Assembly (NCBI RefSeq): GCF_023824195.1
Contig: NZ_CP085442.1
Span: 3,820,001-3,884,000, forward strand
Reading direction: 5' to 3'
Length of the DNA: 64,000 nucleotides
Source of the DNA: Priestia megaterium
Lineage (GTDB): Bacteria; Bacillota; Bacilli; Bacillales; Bacillaceae_H
Shown: positions 34,079 to 43,744 of the stretch, in pieces
How positions within the stretch are numbered: the stretch's first letter is position 1
Layout of the letters: every line of letters starts with the position of its first letter
Notes under the pieces: model-generated
Told to the model about the DNA's origin: nothing
The model's input: the letters and a program-made list of their open reading frames with translations, nothing else
Database searches by the model: none
Translations under genes and position numbers: made by a program

Positions 34079-35131
34079 ATGGAACAACAACCAACCATGA
34101 CCAAATCGAAAACGGCAACTCCCTACCCAAGAGACTGCACGTTCAGCCTGGAAGATTGGACGACGCTCTCTAAGTATTGGTACCCCGTCGCACGCTGCAG
34201 TGATGTAACAGAGAAACCAACGTCCGTAAAACTGCTAGATGTAAATCTAGTTCTATACCGTACCACACACAAAGTTGTAGCGGCTCGTGATTTATGCGTT
34301 CACCGAGGCACCCCGCTTAGCATGGGCTGGGTGGAAGATGATGAAATTGTCTGTCCTTACCACGGCTTCCGCTACGCAACGGACGGCGCATGCACGTCGA
34401 TTCCAGCTCACCCTGACGCCAACATTTCTCCCCGCCTGTGCATGGCCGTCTATCCAGTTATTGAACGATTTGGATTAGTGTGGACTTCCCTGACAGGAGA
34501 ACAAGATAACCTGCCTTACTTCGATGCGTGGGAGGACCCTGATTTTCAGCAAATTGTTTGTCCGAGCTTTGATATCATGGGTTCAGCCGGTCGTCAAATG
34601 GAAGGCTTTTTAGACGTAGCTCATTTTGCTTGGGTTCACACGGACACATTTGGCGATCGAAACAACGCCTTCGTGCCTAAATATAAAGTAAGCGATACAG
34701 ATTATGGGCTTCATGTAGAATATACGAGCACCGTGAGCAATTATTCCAAAGAACAGCAGCATTTAAATCCACCTGATTTTAAATGGCTTCGCGTCTTTGA
34801 TGTTTATCCGCCGTTTACAGCTACGCTAAAAGTATACTTCCCAGAAGGCGCAGAACTGTGGATTATGAATGCAGTCTCTCCTATTTCAGCCCGCGAAACA
34901 CGTTTATTCGCACCAATCGCTCGAAACTTTGACAAAGATTCTCCCGTTGAAGGTGTATATGACTTTAACCTTCGCGTCTTTGACGAAGATCGTGAAATGG
35001 TTGAAAACCAAAAACCTGAAGACTTGCCTTTAGACCTGCAGATGGAAGCGCATATTATGGCTGATCAAACGTCCATCGGCTACCGGAAATTATTAAAGAA
35101 AATGGGCTTAAGCTTTAGATATACAAGCTAA
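34079..35131 (+). CDS. Rieske non-heme iron oxygenase (ring-hydroxylating/demethylase type)
   Basis: A 350-residue oxygenase alpha subunit. The Rieske [2Fe-2S] site is CVHRG (about 73) and CPYHGF (about 92), and the mononuclear iron site is in EGFLDVAHFAWVHTDTFGD (two His), with a later acidic ligand expected. It is closest to vanillate/dicamba demethylase and VanA-like oxygenases. No ferredoxin or reductase gene is adjacent, so electrons must come from elsewhere in the genome. Substrate unknown. ATG start after AAGAAGGGAAGAAAATAG. Monocistronic with a terminator. Confidence 0.85.
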   Translation: MEQQPTMTKSKTATPYPRDCTFSLEDWTTLSKYWYPVARCSDVTEKPTSVKLLDVNLVLYRTTHKVVAARDLCVHRGTPLSMGWVEDDEIVCPYHGFRYATDGACTSIPAHPDANISPRLCMAVYPVIERFGLVWTSLTGEQDNLPYFDAWEDPDFQQIVCPSFDIMGSAGRQMEGFLDVAHFAWVHTDTFGDRNNAFVPKYKVSDTDYGLHVEYTSTVSNYSKEQQHLNPPDFKWLRVFDVYPPFTATLKVYFPEGAELWIMNAVSPISARETRLFAPIARNFDKDSPVEGVYDFNLRVFDEDREMVENQKPEDLPLDLQMEAHIMADQTSIGYRKLLKKMGLSFRYTS

Positions 35132-35168
35132 ATAAATCCCCGCTGTCTCAGCGGGGATTTATTTTTTA
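35131..35168. terminator. Bidirectional terminator, oxygenase / MFS pump
   Basis: AAATAAATCCCCGCTG pairs with CAGCGGGGATTTATT; T run follows. Confidence 0.9.
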
Positions 35169-36689
35169 TTTAGCAAACTGCTCGCGTCCTGCCTTTTCCT
35201 TTATCACTTCATCTTCACTTGCCGGCGTTGCGCGTTTCATAAACAATGAAAGAATTAAGGCAACCACCACTAGTACTACTGAAACGGCAAACGCATCGTT
35301 AATCCCTTGTACCATTGCCTGCATCCCAATCTGTTCTTTCATTTGAGCTGCCCCGGCTGCGGTTGCATTAGCTGCTCCTGCTCCGCTCATTGCATCTTGA
35401 GCGAGCTCTTTTGCATGCGTAGCTGTACGGTTTGACATCACCGTTACTAAAAGAGCCGAACCAATAGCTCCCGATACTTGTTGAAGCGTATTGTTCATGG
35501 CAGTACCATGCGGATTAAAGCGCTGCGGCAGCTGATTTAATCCGTTTGTCATAACCGGCATCATCACCATAGACATCCCGAACATACGAAGCGTGTAAAG
35601 CGTAATGAGCGTTGCATACGTCGTATCAAGCTCTAAGTTACTGAAGAAATACGTCGTAACGGCTGTAATAGTTAGACCCGTTACAGCCAGTGCACGCGCT
35701 CCGAATTTATCAAATAATTTTCCGGTAATCGGTGACATCACACCCATTAGTAACGCACCTGGAAGCATTAGTAATCCTGAATGAAGCGGAGAAATGCCTC
35801 GTACCGTTTGAACATAAATTGGCATTAGCAGCATGGCTGAGAATAATGCCATTGTGATTACCATCGAAATCGTTGATGATAAAGCAAACATTGGATATTT
35901 AAAAATGCGAAATTCAAGCATAGGTGTTTTAAGCTTGAACTGACGCGTAATAAATAAAATCAGAGCCACAGCTCCTACGATAATGGTGCCGTATACTTCC
36001 ACAGAATCCCAGCCTTTATCCCCTGCTGAGCTAAATCCGTATAGAAGTCCGCCAAATCCAATTGTAGATAACACAAGTGATAGGAAATCCAAATTGATTT
36101 CCACTTTTTCTTTTTTGTCTTTTAATAGGAAGAAAGCGCCTATTAATACAATTGCCGCGATTGGCGTAACAAGGTGGAACAGCATTCTCCACTCATAGTG
36201 TTCAATTAGCCACCCTGATAATGTAGGACCAATTGCCGGAGCAAAAATCATAACTAAACCGAAAATCCCCATCGCAGCTCCGCGTTTTTCTAATGGAAAA
36301 CTTGTGAGCAATACGTTCATTAACAGCGGCATCATAATGGCTGCGCCTGATGCTTGAATAATACGAGCGGTTAACAAGACCGAAAATACGGGTGAAGCAC
36401 CGGCAAGTATTGTTCCTGCTGTAAATAAGGTCATCGCCGTTAAAAATAAGCCTCTGATAGAATAGCGCTGAATTAAAAAAGCGGTAGTTGGAATCATAAT
36501 ACCATTCACTAACATATAACCAGTAGAAAGCCACTGGACCGTTGACGTTGTCACATCTAAGTCTTTCATAATAGACGGCAGCGCCACATTTAATAACGTT
36601 TCATTCAACAATGAGATAAAAGCGCCAATTAACAAAATAGCAATTATGCCATAAGGCGGCTTTTCCATTTGATTTATCGATTGACTCAT
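35166..36689 (-). CDS. MFS drug efflux transporter, DHA2 family (LmrB/EmrB/QacA-like)
   Basis: A 507-residue pump with 14 predicted helices. Motif A/C-like marks include WLSTGYMLVNGIMIPTTAFL, GLFGLVMIFAPAIGPTLSGWLIEHYEWR-type (seen as FAPAIGPTLSGW) and LLMLPGALLMGVMSPITGKL. It exports lipophilic drugs with proton exchange; the closest Bacillus relative is LmrB-like. It is divergent from a TetR regulator 265 bases away, which probably controls it. Start after AAGGAGGTACAATA. Confidence 0.88.
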   Translation of the reverse strand: MSQSINQMEKPPYGIIAILLIGAFISLLNETLLNVALPSIMKDLDVTTSTVQWLSTGYMLVNGIMIPTTAFLIQRYSIRGLFLTAMTLFTAGTILAGASPVFSVLLTARIIQASGAAIMMPLLMNVLLTSFPLEKRGAAMGIFGLVMIFAPAIGPTLSGWLIEHYEWRMLFHLVTPIAAIVLIGAFFLLKDKKEKVEINLDFLSLVLSTIGFGGLLYGFSSAGDKGWDSVEVYGTIIVGAVALILFITRQFKLKTPMLEFRIFKYPMFALSSTISMVITMALFSAMLLMPIYVQTVRGISPLHSGLLMLPGALLMGVMSPITGKLFDKFGARALAVTGLTITAVTTYFFSNLELDTTYATLITLYTLRMFGMSMVMMPVMTNGLNQLPQRFNPHGTAMNNTLQQVSGAIGSALLVTVMSNRTATHAKELAQDAMSGAGAANATAAGAAQMKEQIGMQAMVQGINDAFAVSVVLVVVALILSLFMKRATPASEDEVIKEKAGREQFAK

Positions 36690-36743
36690 TATTGTACCTC
36701 CTTATACTTTAAGTTCATTTTTTTAGACACATGTTCTACATAG

Positions 36744-36756
36744 AGTATATTATACT
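36744..36756. promoter_or_regulatory. Palindrome in the MFS promoter region
   Basis: AGTATATTATACT is a 13-base perfect palindrome 55 bases upstream of the pump gene; it may be the TetR operator or simply overlap a -10 element. Confidence 0.35.
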
Positions 36757-36954
36757 GTGAGTTCAATTTATGCAAGCGAAAAATCTTGCGTTCATGTCCT
36801 TTATTTTCTCGACTTTTTTAGTCCTATAATCCTTTTATATCAATATATCGTCGGGATATCGTTCATTTTTTTGAAAAGAACATTTGTGTAAACGCTTTAA
36901 ATCATGTATCATAAAGTTGGACCATGAGTCTAATTTTATATTTAGGTGATAATA

Positions 36955-37857
36955 ATGAATAACCGAAAACAGCAAGTTGTAAAAAATGCACACCATCTCT
37001 TCGTTGAAAAAGGATTTCAAGCTACATCTATTCAAGACATCATTGATTATAGCGGCATTTCAAAAGGAACATTCTACAACTATTTTTCTTCAAAAAATGA
37101 ATTATTAATCGCTGTTTTTACCTGGCTTCATACAACAATTGAACAAGAGCGCAATCAGCTGCTGGTTGGTAAAAGCCTGACCGATGTAGATGTATTTGTT
37201 AAACAGATTGATGCACAGATGAAAAACCACCATAAACATAAATTTTTTACATTACTTGAAGAAGTATTTGTTTCCAATGATCCTGATTTAAAAGCATACA
37301 TAAAAAAAACCCAGTTTATTGAAGTAAACTGGGTTTACAAGCGGTTCATTGATTTATTTGGACAGGAAAAGAAACCGTACCTGCTAGATTGTGCAATTAT
37401 GTTTCTTGGCATGCTTCATCGCAACTTTCACTATAATTTTATGGTTAACGGCACAAATACTGACCCGCATGAGATCATAAGCTACAGCGTTAAGCGCCTG
37501 CTTCCTCTTGTAGACGAAGTAGCAAATTCAGGAGACATTTTGCTCGATCCGCAAACGATTAAAGAATGGCTTCCATCTTGCCCGAATACTAAAAATCAAA
37601 TAGAACAGGACATTTCTACAGCACTTATCGATTTAAAAAAACAAGTTCACAAACAATTTACTGATGAATTCGAACGCCAAAAATGCACAGAGCTTATTAG
37701 TTTTATTGAAGAAGAGCTGTTTAAACAGTCGACTCCCCGCAAGTTTGTTGTTGATAGTGCTCTTCATTCATTAAAGCAGCTGTCTGTCAACAAAAGTAAG
37801 ACAACGCTAGAGGATTTAGAGGCGATGATTGATCAGTATGTGAGTGAACTTCATTAA
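36955..37857 (+). CDS. TetR-family regulator, likely controlling the divergent MFS pump
   Basis: A 300-residue protein, long for the family (usually about 200). The N-terminal helix-turn-helix is canonical (ARHLFVEKG-like AHHLFVEKGFQATSIQDIID, then GISKGTFYNYFSSKNELLIA). The ligand domain is extended by about 100 residues with a predicted helical end (DLKKQVHKQFTDEFERQKC...). Start at 36955 after TTTAGGTGATAAT. The stop codon is directly followed by repeat copy D. Confidence 0.85.
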   Translation: MNNRKQQVVKNAHHLFVEKGFQATSIQDIIDYSGISKGTFYNYFSSKNELLIAVFTWLHTTIEQERNQLLVGKSLTDVDVFVKQIDAQMKNHHKHKFFTLLEEVFVSNDPDLKAYIKKTQFIEVNWVYKRFIDLFGQEKKPYLLDCAIMFLGMLHRNFHYNFMVNGTNTDPHEIISYSVKRLLPLVDEVANSGDILLDPQTIKEWLPSCPNTKNQIEQDISTALIDLKKQVHKQFTDEFERQKCTELISFIEEELFKQSTPRKFVVDSALHSLKQLSVNKSKTTLEDLEAMIDQYVSELH

Positions 37858-38211
37858 AAACAAATTAAGCCATAACGAAATCATTCCAATTTAAAGTCGA
37901 ACAAATGGAATAAAGGGACTCGTATGGATTGCTTGAGACACCGCTTCCGCTGTTGATTTCCGTGCCAGACTTCGCTTTCCGCGGGCGACGGTGAGCCTCC
38001 CCGTCGCGTACGCTCCTGCGGGGTCTCACCTGTTCCGCTTTTCCCGCTGGAGCCTTCGTCTTGCCCTTCAATCAACAGCTAGAAGCAACTAAACATACGA
38101 AACCTATATTTACCCTACCAATAAAAAAATCCGAATGCGTTTGATTCTCCCTCAAGAATCAAACGCATTCGGATCTTCCTTCAACTAAATAATTTTTGTC
38201 CCAGCCTCTTT
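37858..38211. repeat. Dispersed intergenic element, copy D (long form)
   Basis: The element fills the space between two convergent genes from stop codon to stop codon. The left end AAACAAATTAAGCCATAAC follows the TetR TAA directly; the right end GTCCCAGCCTCTT overlaps the stop codon of the kinase gene by 2 bases. Central GC-rich module about 37968-38070; the right stem ATCCGAATGCGTTTGATTC pairs with GAATCAAACGCATTCGGAT, 18-19 bp without mismatch, followed by T7 on the minus strand. Confidence 0.9.
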
Positions 38212-39484
38212 ATTCACAAAGGGGAAATTCAAGTGAAAAACACGTTTCTTTTCCTTTTATGCTAGACACACTCACTTTTCCCTTCATATAATGAATAATA
38301 CTGAAAGATACCATCGTTCCAAGCCCCGTACCTTTTTCTTTTGTTGTAAAATACGGTTCTCCTAACCGGTTGATTTGTTCTTGCGTCATACCGCAGCCTG
38401 TATCGATAATATCCACAATAACAACCCCGCCTTCTTTTGCTACTTTAACGGTTAACGTGCCTCCATTTTGCATGGCTTCAATACTATTTTTAAATAAATT
38501 GATTAGGCACTGCTGAAGCTTTCTTCTTTCTCCCATTACGAAGAACTTCACTTCTTCATCAAAGGTAAAATCAATAGCGACTCCATTCATATTTGCAAGA
38601 GGCGTCATAATATGGGTGACGTGATGAATCTCTTCTGAAATATTCATTTTTTCATTTCGTTCCGGAGCAGAATTGGCAAACAGCAAGTAATCATCAATGA
38701 TTTCTTTTGCACGATCTAGTTCATTAATCGCAATGGAAATGTAGCGTTTTTTAGCAGGTTCTTTTTCATCTTCTTGCAGCATTTGCATAAATCCTCTGCT
38801 TGCAGTTAGAGGATTTCGCACCTCATGAGAGATGCTGGCGGCCAAATGACTGACAATTTCTAGTTTTTCTGCTTTCATCAGGCGCTGCAGCACTAATAAA
38901 TTTGCCCGTATCGCTTCCCAGAGTATGGTAATCACAAACATGCCTGCTACATCTAAAATCGCGAATTGAACCCACACGCTAATAGGAATGCTTGTTACGT
39001 GCAAGACAAAAATAGATACAAGCATAGCTAATAAAGAACCGACTACACTAAGACAGGTGCTCACGATAATTCTATTTTTTAATGAGAAATGTAAAAAGTA
39101 TTTTGTTATGAAAAATAAAGGAATGGATAAAATCGGAAGAGCAATTAATGTTGATAAAAACCCTACATCGTACCCGCCAATTAGCAAGCGCAGCAGTAAA
39201 ATAAAGACAAAAAGCAAGCTTCCTAGCGGCCAGCCTCCATATAACGTTCCTAAAATATAAGGAATTCTTCGTAAATCCATTCGATAGTCATCCGGGACAT
39301 AAGCTCCGTTAACCGGAAACAAAAGGCAAAAGGTAATGGCTAAAATCGGAAATACCGCGATATAACGATCTTTCCACCAATGAATTTTTTTAGCATACTT
39401 GATTAAATAAAACATCTGCACTAAAAACAGCGCCAATAAAATAAATAAAAAATTAATTAACAAATCTTTCGTGACAAAACTCAT
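38210..39484 (-). CDS. KinB-like membrane histidine kinase (5TM-5TMR_LYT sensor)
   Basis: A 424-residue orphan kinase with six helices in the first 190 residues (5TMR_LYT-type sensor: FPVNGAYVPDDYRMDLRRIP and GTLYGGWPLGSLLFVFILLL) and a HisKA/HATPase core: H box LAASISHEVRNPLTASRGFM, N box INLFKNSIEAM, G boxes DTGCGM and TGLGTMVSFSII. It resembles KinB of B. subtilis (428 aa), which feeds phosphate to Spo0F at sporulation onset. No response regulator lies next to it, which fits a phosphorelay kinase. Start after CCGGTGAATGC. Confidence 0.82.
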   Translation of the reverse strand: MSFVTKDLLINFLFILLALFLVQMFYLIKYAKKIHWWKDRYIAVFPILAITFCLLFPVNGAYVPDDYRMDLRRIPYILGTLYGGWPLGSLLFVFILLLRLLIGGYDVGFLSTLIALPILSIPLFFITKYFLHFSLKNRIIVSTCLSVVGSLLAMLVSIFVLHVTSIPISVWVQFAILDVAGMFVITILWEAIRANLLVLQRLMKAEKLEIVSHLAASISHEVRNPLTASRGFMQMLQEDEKEPAKKRYISIAINELDRAKEIIDDYLLFANSAPERNEKMNISEEIHHVTHIMTPLANMNGVAIDFTFDEEVKFFVMGERRKLQQCLINLFKNSIEAMQNGGTLTVKVAKEGGVVIVDIIDTGCGMTQEQINRLGEPYFTTKEKGTGLGTMVSFSIIHYMKGKVSVSSIKGKETCFSLEFPLCE

Positions 39485-39755
39485 GCATTCACCGGTCTTT
39501 CAAATGAGATAAAAATAAACTCTTTTATTGCATTTACATTTGTAACACAAATTAGAGCGTAATCATAGATAAATAAACGTATTCTATTTACTTTTTTATA
39601 ACTTCCTATGACTTTATCGTCCGTTCCCTAAAATAGTGAAGGATAAGAAAACCTTTTCAACTTCACTAAAAATATTCAGAATTTTATTTACATATGAGCT
39701 ACAATGCTCTATAATCAGATCAATGTACTTGGTTTTGAGAGTAGGAGGACGAAAT

Positions 39756-40520
39756 ATGGAACTATCAATTACCTTAATGGGATTATTCGTTGGAACCCTT
39801 GTAGGCTTAACGGGGGTTGGAGGTGCCGCTTTATTAACACCTTTACTGATTGTACTCGGCATTAACCCTTCCATTGCCGTAGGAACAGATCTTGTCTACA
39901 ATTCTATCACAAAATTATTCGGAGTCGCTCAGCACTACAAACAGCGAACCATTAACTTTAAATTAGCAAAATATTTAGCCTTCGGAAGTATTCCGAGCGC
40001 CGTGCTGGCTATTGTCACACTTCATGCATTCCCATCTTTTCACGAGCATCAAGAAACGATTATTAAGCACGCTCTTGGATATGTCATGACGCTGGTTGCC
40101 ATTTCAATTATCTTTCGCGTCTTTTTTGATAAATTAATTCGCCCAAATCGGTTTCAGGAAATGGACTTAGATCAGAAAAAAGGATTAACAATCGGAATTG
40201 GCGTAGTCTTTGGATTCATTGTCGGACTAACATCGATTGGTTCGGGCTCATTATTTGCGATTGCGATGCTGTACTTATTTAAGCTAAAAACATCTGAGCT
40301 GGTTGGAACTGATATTGCACATGCGTTTCTTCTCGTTACGGTGGCTGGTATTTTAAATGCAAGCTTTGGAAGCGTGGATTACATGTTGACTGCTAACCTA
40401 TTAACTGGATCTATTCCAGGTGTGTTACTCGGAAGCCGTTTATCAACGAAAGTGCCTTCAAGACCGCTTCAAGCCATCATGGCAACCATCATTCTAATTA
40501 GCGGAATTAAATTAATTTAA
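39756..40520 (+). CDS. TSUP-family anion transporter (TauE/SafE)
   Basis: A 254-residue permease with 7-8 helices and two repeats of the family glycine motif: VGLTGVGGAALLTPLLIV near the start and VGLTSIGSGSLFAIAML near the middle. TSUP carriers export or import sulfite, sulfoacetate or related anions. The start at 39756 follows GTAGGAGGACGAAAT. Monocistronic. Substrate not deducible. Confidence 0.85.
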   Translation: MELSITLMGLFVGTLVGLTGVGGAALLTPLLIVLGINPSIAVGTDLVYNSITKLFGVAQHYKQRTINFKLAKYLAFGSIPSAVLAIVTLHAFPSFHEHQETIIKHALGYVMTLVAISIIFRVFFDKLIRPNRFQEMDLDQKKGLTIGIGVVFGFIVGLTSIGSGSLFAIAMLYLFKLKTSELVGTDIAHAFLLVTVAGILNASFGSVDYMLTANLLTGSIPGVLLGSRLSTKVPSRPLQAIMATIILISGIKLI

Positions 40521-40526
40521 CAAATA

Positions 40527-40558
40527 AAAGCACATGCCTTTGCATGTGCTTTTTATTA
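40527..40558 (+). terminator. Terminator after the first TSUP gene
   Basis: AAAAGCACATGC pairs with GCATGTGCTTTTT around a 4-base loop. Confidence 0.9.
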
Positions 40559-40754
40559 GTTTCTTTAAATATCTACATTAAAAATAATAATGTTTTAAAC
40601 CACTTCCCTGCTCTTCTTATACACTTCAACTAATATTTTTATTGAATTTTAGTCAAAGAGACCAATGACACCTCAAACAACCTTACGTTAAAATGTAAAA
40701 AAACATAACATCTATTGTGATATTTAAAAAAATTGTAGGACGAAGGGAGAACAC

Positions 40755-42107
40755 ATGACAAAAACAGCGGCAAAAAGTAAGAAAAAACCTTTTTATAAAG
40801 GTCTTTTCTTTCAAATTATGATGGCAATTGTGCTTGGCATAGCCGTAGGATATCTATGGCCAAGCTTTGGAAATGCTGTGAAACCGATTGGAGACGGTTT
40901 TATTAAGCTTATCAAAATGCTGATTGCTCCTCTTATTTTTGGAGTAGTTGTTGTTGGAATTGCCAAGGTTGGAAACATTAAAACAGTTGGGCGTATCGGT
41001 GGAAAAACCATTCTCTACTTCGAAATTGTCACAACATTCGCTCTATTAATCGGTCTATTAGTAGCAAACGTAATGAATCCCGGCACCGGTATGAATGTTG
41101 ATCCTTCAAGCTTAAGCACAAGCGAAGTGGACGCGAAGACAAACGGCTCCGAACTTCCGAGTGAAGGTGATTTTTTTCTTAATATGATTCCAGACAGTGC
41201 AGTTGGTGCTTTTTCAAGCAACTCTATGCTTCAAGTGCTTTTAATTTCTTGTTTGTTTGGCATCGCGCTTGTCCATATAGGCGGAAAAACAGCAGAGACC
41301 CTTTTAAATGTATTGGAAAAAGTAAATGATGTGTTGTTTAAAATTATGGGATACATTATGAAATTAACGGCTCTTGCCACGTTTAGCGCCATGGCATTTG
41401 CAGTTAGTCAGTACGGTCTTGGAACACTTGCTGCATTTGGAAAGCTATTTATCGCTATGACAATTGCTTGTCTAGCATTTGTTCTTGTTTTAGCTGCTAT
41501 TTTACGAATCTATTTAAAATTAAGTTTATGGAAAGTCATTCTATATATACGAGAAGAAATTATGCTGGCATTTGCTACGGGTTCCACTGAAGCCGTTATG
41601 CCGCAGCTCATGGATAAATTCGAACAAGCAGGATGCAACAAAGCAGTCGTTGGCCTTGTTGTGCCTACTGGCTATTCGTTTAATCTAGACGGTGCTTCCA
41701 TTTACTTGTCTCTTGCCCTCGTCTTTTTAGCACAAGCAACGGGCATAGACTTGAGCCTCACTGATCAGATTTTAATGCTTGGTGTCCTGCTTCTTACATC
41801 TAAAGGAATGGCTGGCATTCCAGGCTCAGCCTTTGTTGCTCTCTCTGCGACCGCAGCAGCAACCGGATCCATTCCGGTAGCAGCCGTTGCTCTGATGCTC
41901 GCTCCTGATCGCTTTATGGGTAATTACCGGACTACAGTTAATATTATTGGTTATGCGGTAGCTGCTTTTATTATCGCAAGATGGGAAAATTTATTAGACC
42001 TACAAAAAGCAAATGATGTGCTGGATGGAAAAATTGCGTATCAGCCCAAAAATGCTGAAATTTCTCTCCCAGAGAGTATTCCAGCAGCCAATGAAAAAGC
42101 ATTTTAA
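40755..42107 (+). CDS. dctP: C4-dicarboxylate:cation symporter DctP (DctA/DAACS family)
   Basis: A 450-residue carrier of the GltPh fold. It shows the Ser-rich tip and signature SMLQVLLISCLFGIALVHIG, FATGSTEAVMPQLMDKFEQ (hairpin 1) and LTSKGMAGIPGSAFVALSAT (hairpin 2), and NLDGASIY in helix 7 with substrate-binding Asp in ALMLAPDRFMGNYRT. It imports succinate, fumarate and malate with Na+ or H+. In B. subtilis dctP is driven by DctSR; those genes are not in this window. Start after GAAGGGAGAACAC. Confidence 0.92.
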   Translation: MTKTAAKSKKKPFYKGLFFQIMMAIVLGIAVGYLWPSFGNAVKPIGDGFIKLIKMLIAPLIFGVVVVGIAKVGNIKTVGRIGGKTILYFEIVTTFALLIGLLVANVMNPGTGMNVDPSSLSTSEVDAKTNGSELPSEGDFFLNMIPDSAVGAFSSNSMLQVLLISCLFGIALVHIGGKTAETLLNVLEKVNDVLFKIMGYIMKLTALATFSAMAFAVSQYGLGTLAAFGKLFIAMTIACLAFVLVLAAILRIYLKLSLWKVILYIREEIMLAFATGSTEAVMPQLMDKFEQAGCNKAVVGLVVPTGYSFNLDGASIYLSLALVFLAQATGIDLSLTDQILMLGVLLLTSKGMAGIPGSAFVALSATAAATGSIPVAAVALMLAPDRFMGNYRTTVNIIGYAVAAFIIARWENLLDLQKANDVLDGKIAYQPKNAEISLPESIPAANEKAF

Positions 42108-42112
42108 TAAAA

Positions 42113-42165
42113 AAATTTCCTGCCCGAGACAAGTCTATTTTGCTTGTTTTTCGGGCAGGAATTTA
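42113..42165. terminator. Terminator between dctP and the 131-aa gene
   Basis: AAATTTCCTGCCCGA pairs with TCGGGCAGGAATTT around a partly paired loop; T-rich on the minus strand. The minus-strand stop codon lies inside. Confidence 0.8.
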
Positions 42166-42530
42166 ATTGTTACGTGAAAGGCCTTTTGCTGAAACTTATT
42201 TTCTTCCAGTATTTTATATACCATTTGTTTAATAGTTTCTTGCGTTTTGGCATCAGATGAAACGGAAGGCTCCATATACACATCCAGCTCTACTCTGTCT
42301 TTTGAGTAAAGGGAAGAATTCACGCCTCTTGATTCATAGCCCGCTTCAGTTAAACCGCTGCTGATTTTATGCCAAATATCCAGTTTGTCCATTTGTTTAA
42401 TAACAGGCTTTGCTTCTTCGTACACTTGTGCTTGCTGAGTCTTGGAAACTTCTTCTTTTTTAGTAAAAACTGCATACCCTGAACCTACTACTAAAAACGT
42501 CATAATAGCAAATGCTCGCATCCTTTTCAT
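42135..42530 (-). CDS. Conserved hypothetical protein with N-terminal membrane anchor
   Basis: A 131-residue protein: one hydrophobic helix or signal (about 5-22), then an extracytoplasmic alpha/beta domain with LDIWHKISSGLTEAGYESRG and the strand-rich DRVELDVYMEPSVSS and KAFHVTIKFLP. The layout resembles small DUF4030-like envelope proteins, but I am not sure. Start after CTCAAATGAGGTGAGAAA-like GAGGTGAG. Single gene. Confidence 0.62.
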   Translation of the reverse strand: MKRMRAFAIMTFLVVGSGYAVFTKKEEVSKTQQAQVYEEAKPVIKQMDKLDIWHKISSGLTEAGYESRGVNSSLYSKDRVELDVYMEPSVSSDAKTQETIKQMVYKILEENKFQQKAFHVTIKFLPEKQAK

Positions 42531-42600
42531 TTTCTCACCTCATTTAGAGATATAGATTATAAATATGCGAATAATTGCTGCAGTATGACGGCTTGTATAT

Positions 42601-43572
42601 CTACTTCTTTTCCACTATACTCAGCAGTCGTTTAGAACCGACGTGCACTTCTTCTATCATACTGTCAAAAAGCTCTTGCACCGTTGGGATACTATCAATC
42701 AGTCCAACGACTTGGCCTGCCCATCCATAGCCTTCATCGATTTTATTTTCATAAATATACCGGCAGTTTGCCCCTCCGCTAATGACGTCTTTTAACTCTT
42801 CGTACCTCTCTCCTTGCTGCTCACGCTCAATAATATCAAGAGTGTAATGAGACTTCAATACGCGTCCAGGCGCTCCGAACGAACGTTTAATAACCACAGT
42901 ATCGGTTTCTTTTGCTTCTACAATAGCTTGTTTATACGCATCGTGGGCATCTACACATTCTTTTGTCGCGATAAAACGCGTTCCCATTTCAATCCCTTCA
43001 GCGCCTAATGATAACGCTGCCAATAATCCTTGTCCGTTTCCAATCCCTCCGCTTGCAAGGACCGGAATTGACACAGCCGCAGCTACTCGAGGAATTAACA
43101 CCATTGTGCCGAGATCCTCACGTCCGATATGTCCTCCTGCTTCTTGCCCCACTGCCATGACGGCATCTGCTCCTAACTTCTCAGCTTTCTGAGCTTGACG
43201 CACGTTGGCTACCAGCACGAGCGTTTTAATTCCCGTTCCTTTTAATCTCTCAAAAATAGGTGCGGGATTTGCTCCTGTTATGGAAACAACCGGAACGCCT
43301 TCTTCTACTGCTACGTCGAGAAGTTCTTTATAAGAACCTTCTGTTTGACCTCCAACAGCAAAATTAACGCCAAAAGGACGCTCAGTTAAAGAACGTACTT
43401 TCTTAATTTCAGCTCGAAGTTTCTCAGGTGTTCGGAGCGTCATAGCTGTAATTTGTCCAAGCCCTCCTGCATTTGAGACAGCAGCAGCAAGTTCTGCGTA
43501 CGCTAAATACGCCAGACCTCCTTGTACAATTGGATATTGAATTTCTAATAAATCTGTTACCCGTGTTTTCAT
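42601..43572 (-). CDS. Nitronate monooxygenase / FabK-like flavoprotein
   Basis: A 323-residue FMN TIM barrel (2-nitropropane dioxygenase family). N-terminal IQYPIVQGGLAYLAYAELAA, the phosphate-binding GQEAGGHIG and PVLASGGIGNGQGLLAAL, then GAEGIEMGTRFIAT are all family motifs. It oxidises nitronates such as propionate-3-nitronate; some relatives are enoyl-ACP reductases, but the fatty acid gene context is missing here. Closest Bacillus relative is probably YrpB-like. Start after AAAGGAGAGGGGATACATAG. Confidence 0.82.
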   Translation of the reverse strand: MKTRVTDLLEIQYPIVQGGLAYLAYAELAAAVSNAGGLGQITAMTLRTPEKLRAEIKKVRSLTERPFGVNFAVGGQTEGSYKELLDVAVEEGVPVVSITGANPAPIFERLKGTGIKTLVLVANVRQAQKAEKLGADAVMAVGQEAGGHIGREDLGTMVLIPRVAAAVSIPVLASGGIGNGQGLLAALSLGAEGIEMGTRFIATKECVDAHDAYKQAIVEAKETDTVVIKRSFGAPGRVLKSHYTLDIIEREQQGERYEELKDVISGGANCRYIYENKIDEGYGWAGQVVGLIDSIPTVQELFDSMIEEVHVGSKRLLSIVEKK

Positions 43573-43672
43573 CTATGTATCCCCTCTCCTTTTATTTTCT
43601 TATTTATGAATACTTATTCATAATCATAACAAGAAAATAACGGATTTCCTACGAAAAAATTCCAACATTTCT

Positions 43673-43698
43673 GTTTGCTTCAACTTTTGATAGGGTAC
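43673..43698 (+). promoter_or_regulatory. Sigma-B-type promoter of katE
   Basis: GTTTGC (43673-43678), 14-base spacer, GGGTAC (43693-43698), 46 bases before the start codon. It fits the general-stress consensus; B. subtilis katE is a classic sigma-B gene. Confidence 0.78.
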
Positions 43699-43744
43699 AC
43701 ATTTTGTAATGATTATTAATTGAAGGTCAAGGAGGAAGACAGGT

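Noticed and set aside
36887..36900. cre-like TGTAAACGCTTTAA before the tetR gene
   Set aside because: One mismatch at a constrained position and no metabolic reason for catabolite control; kept only as a note.
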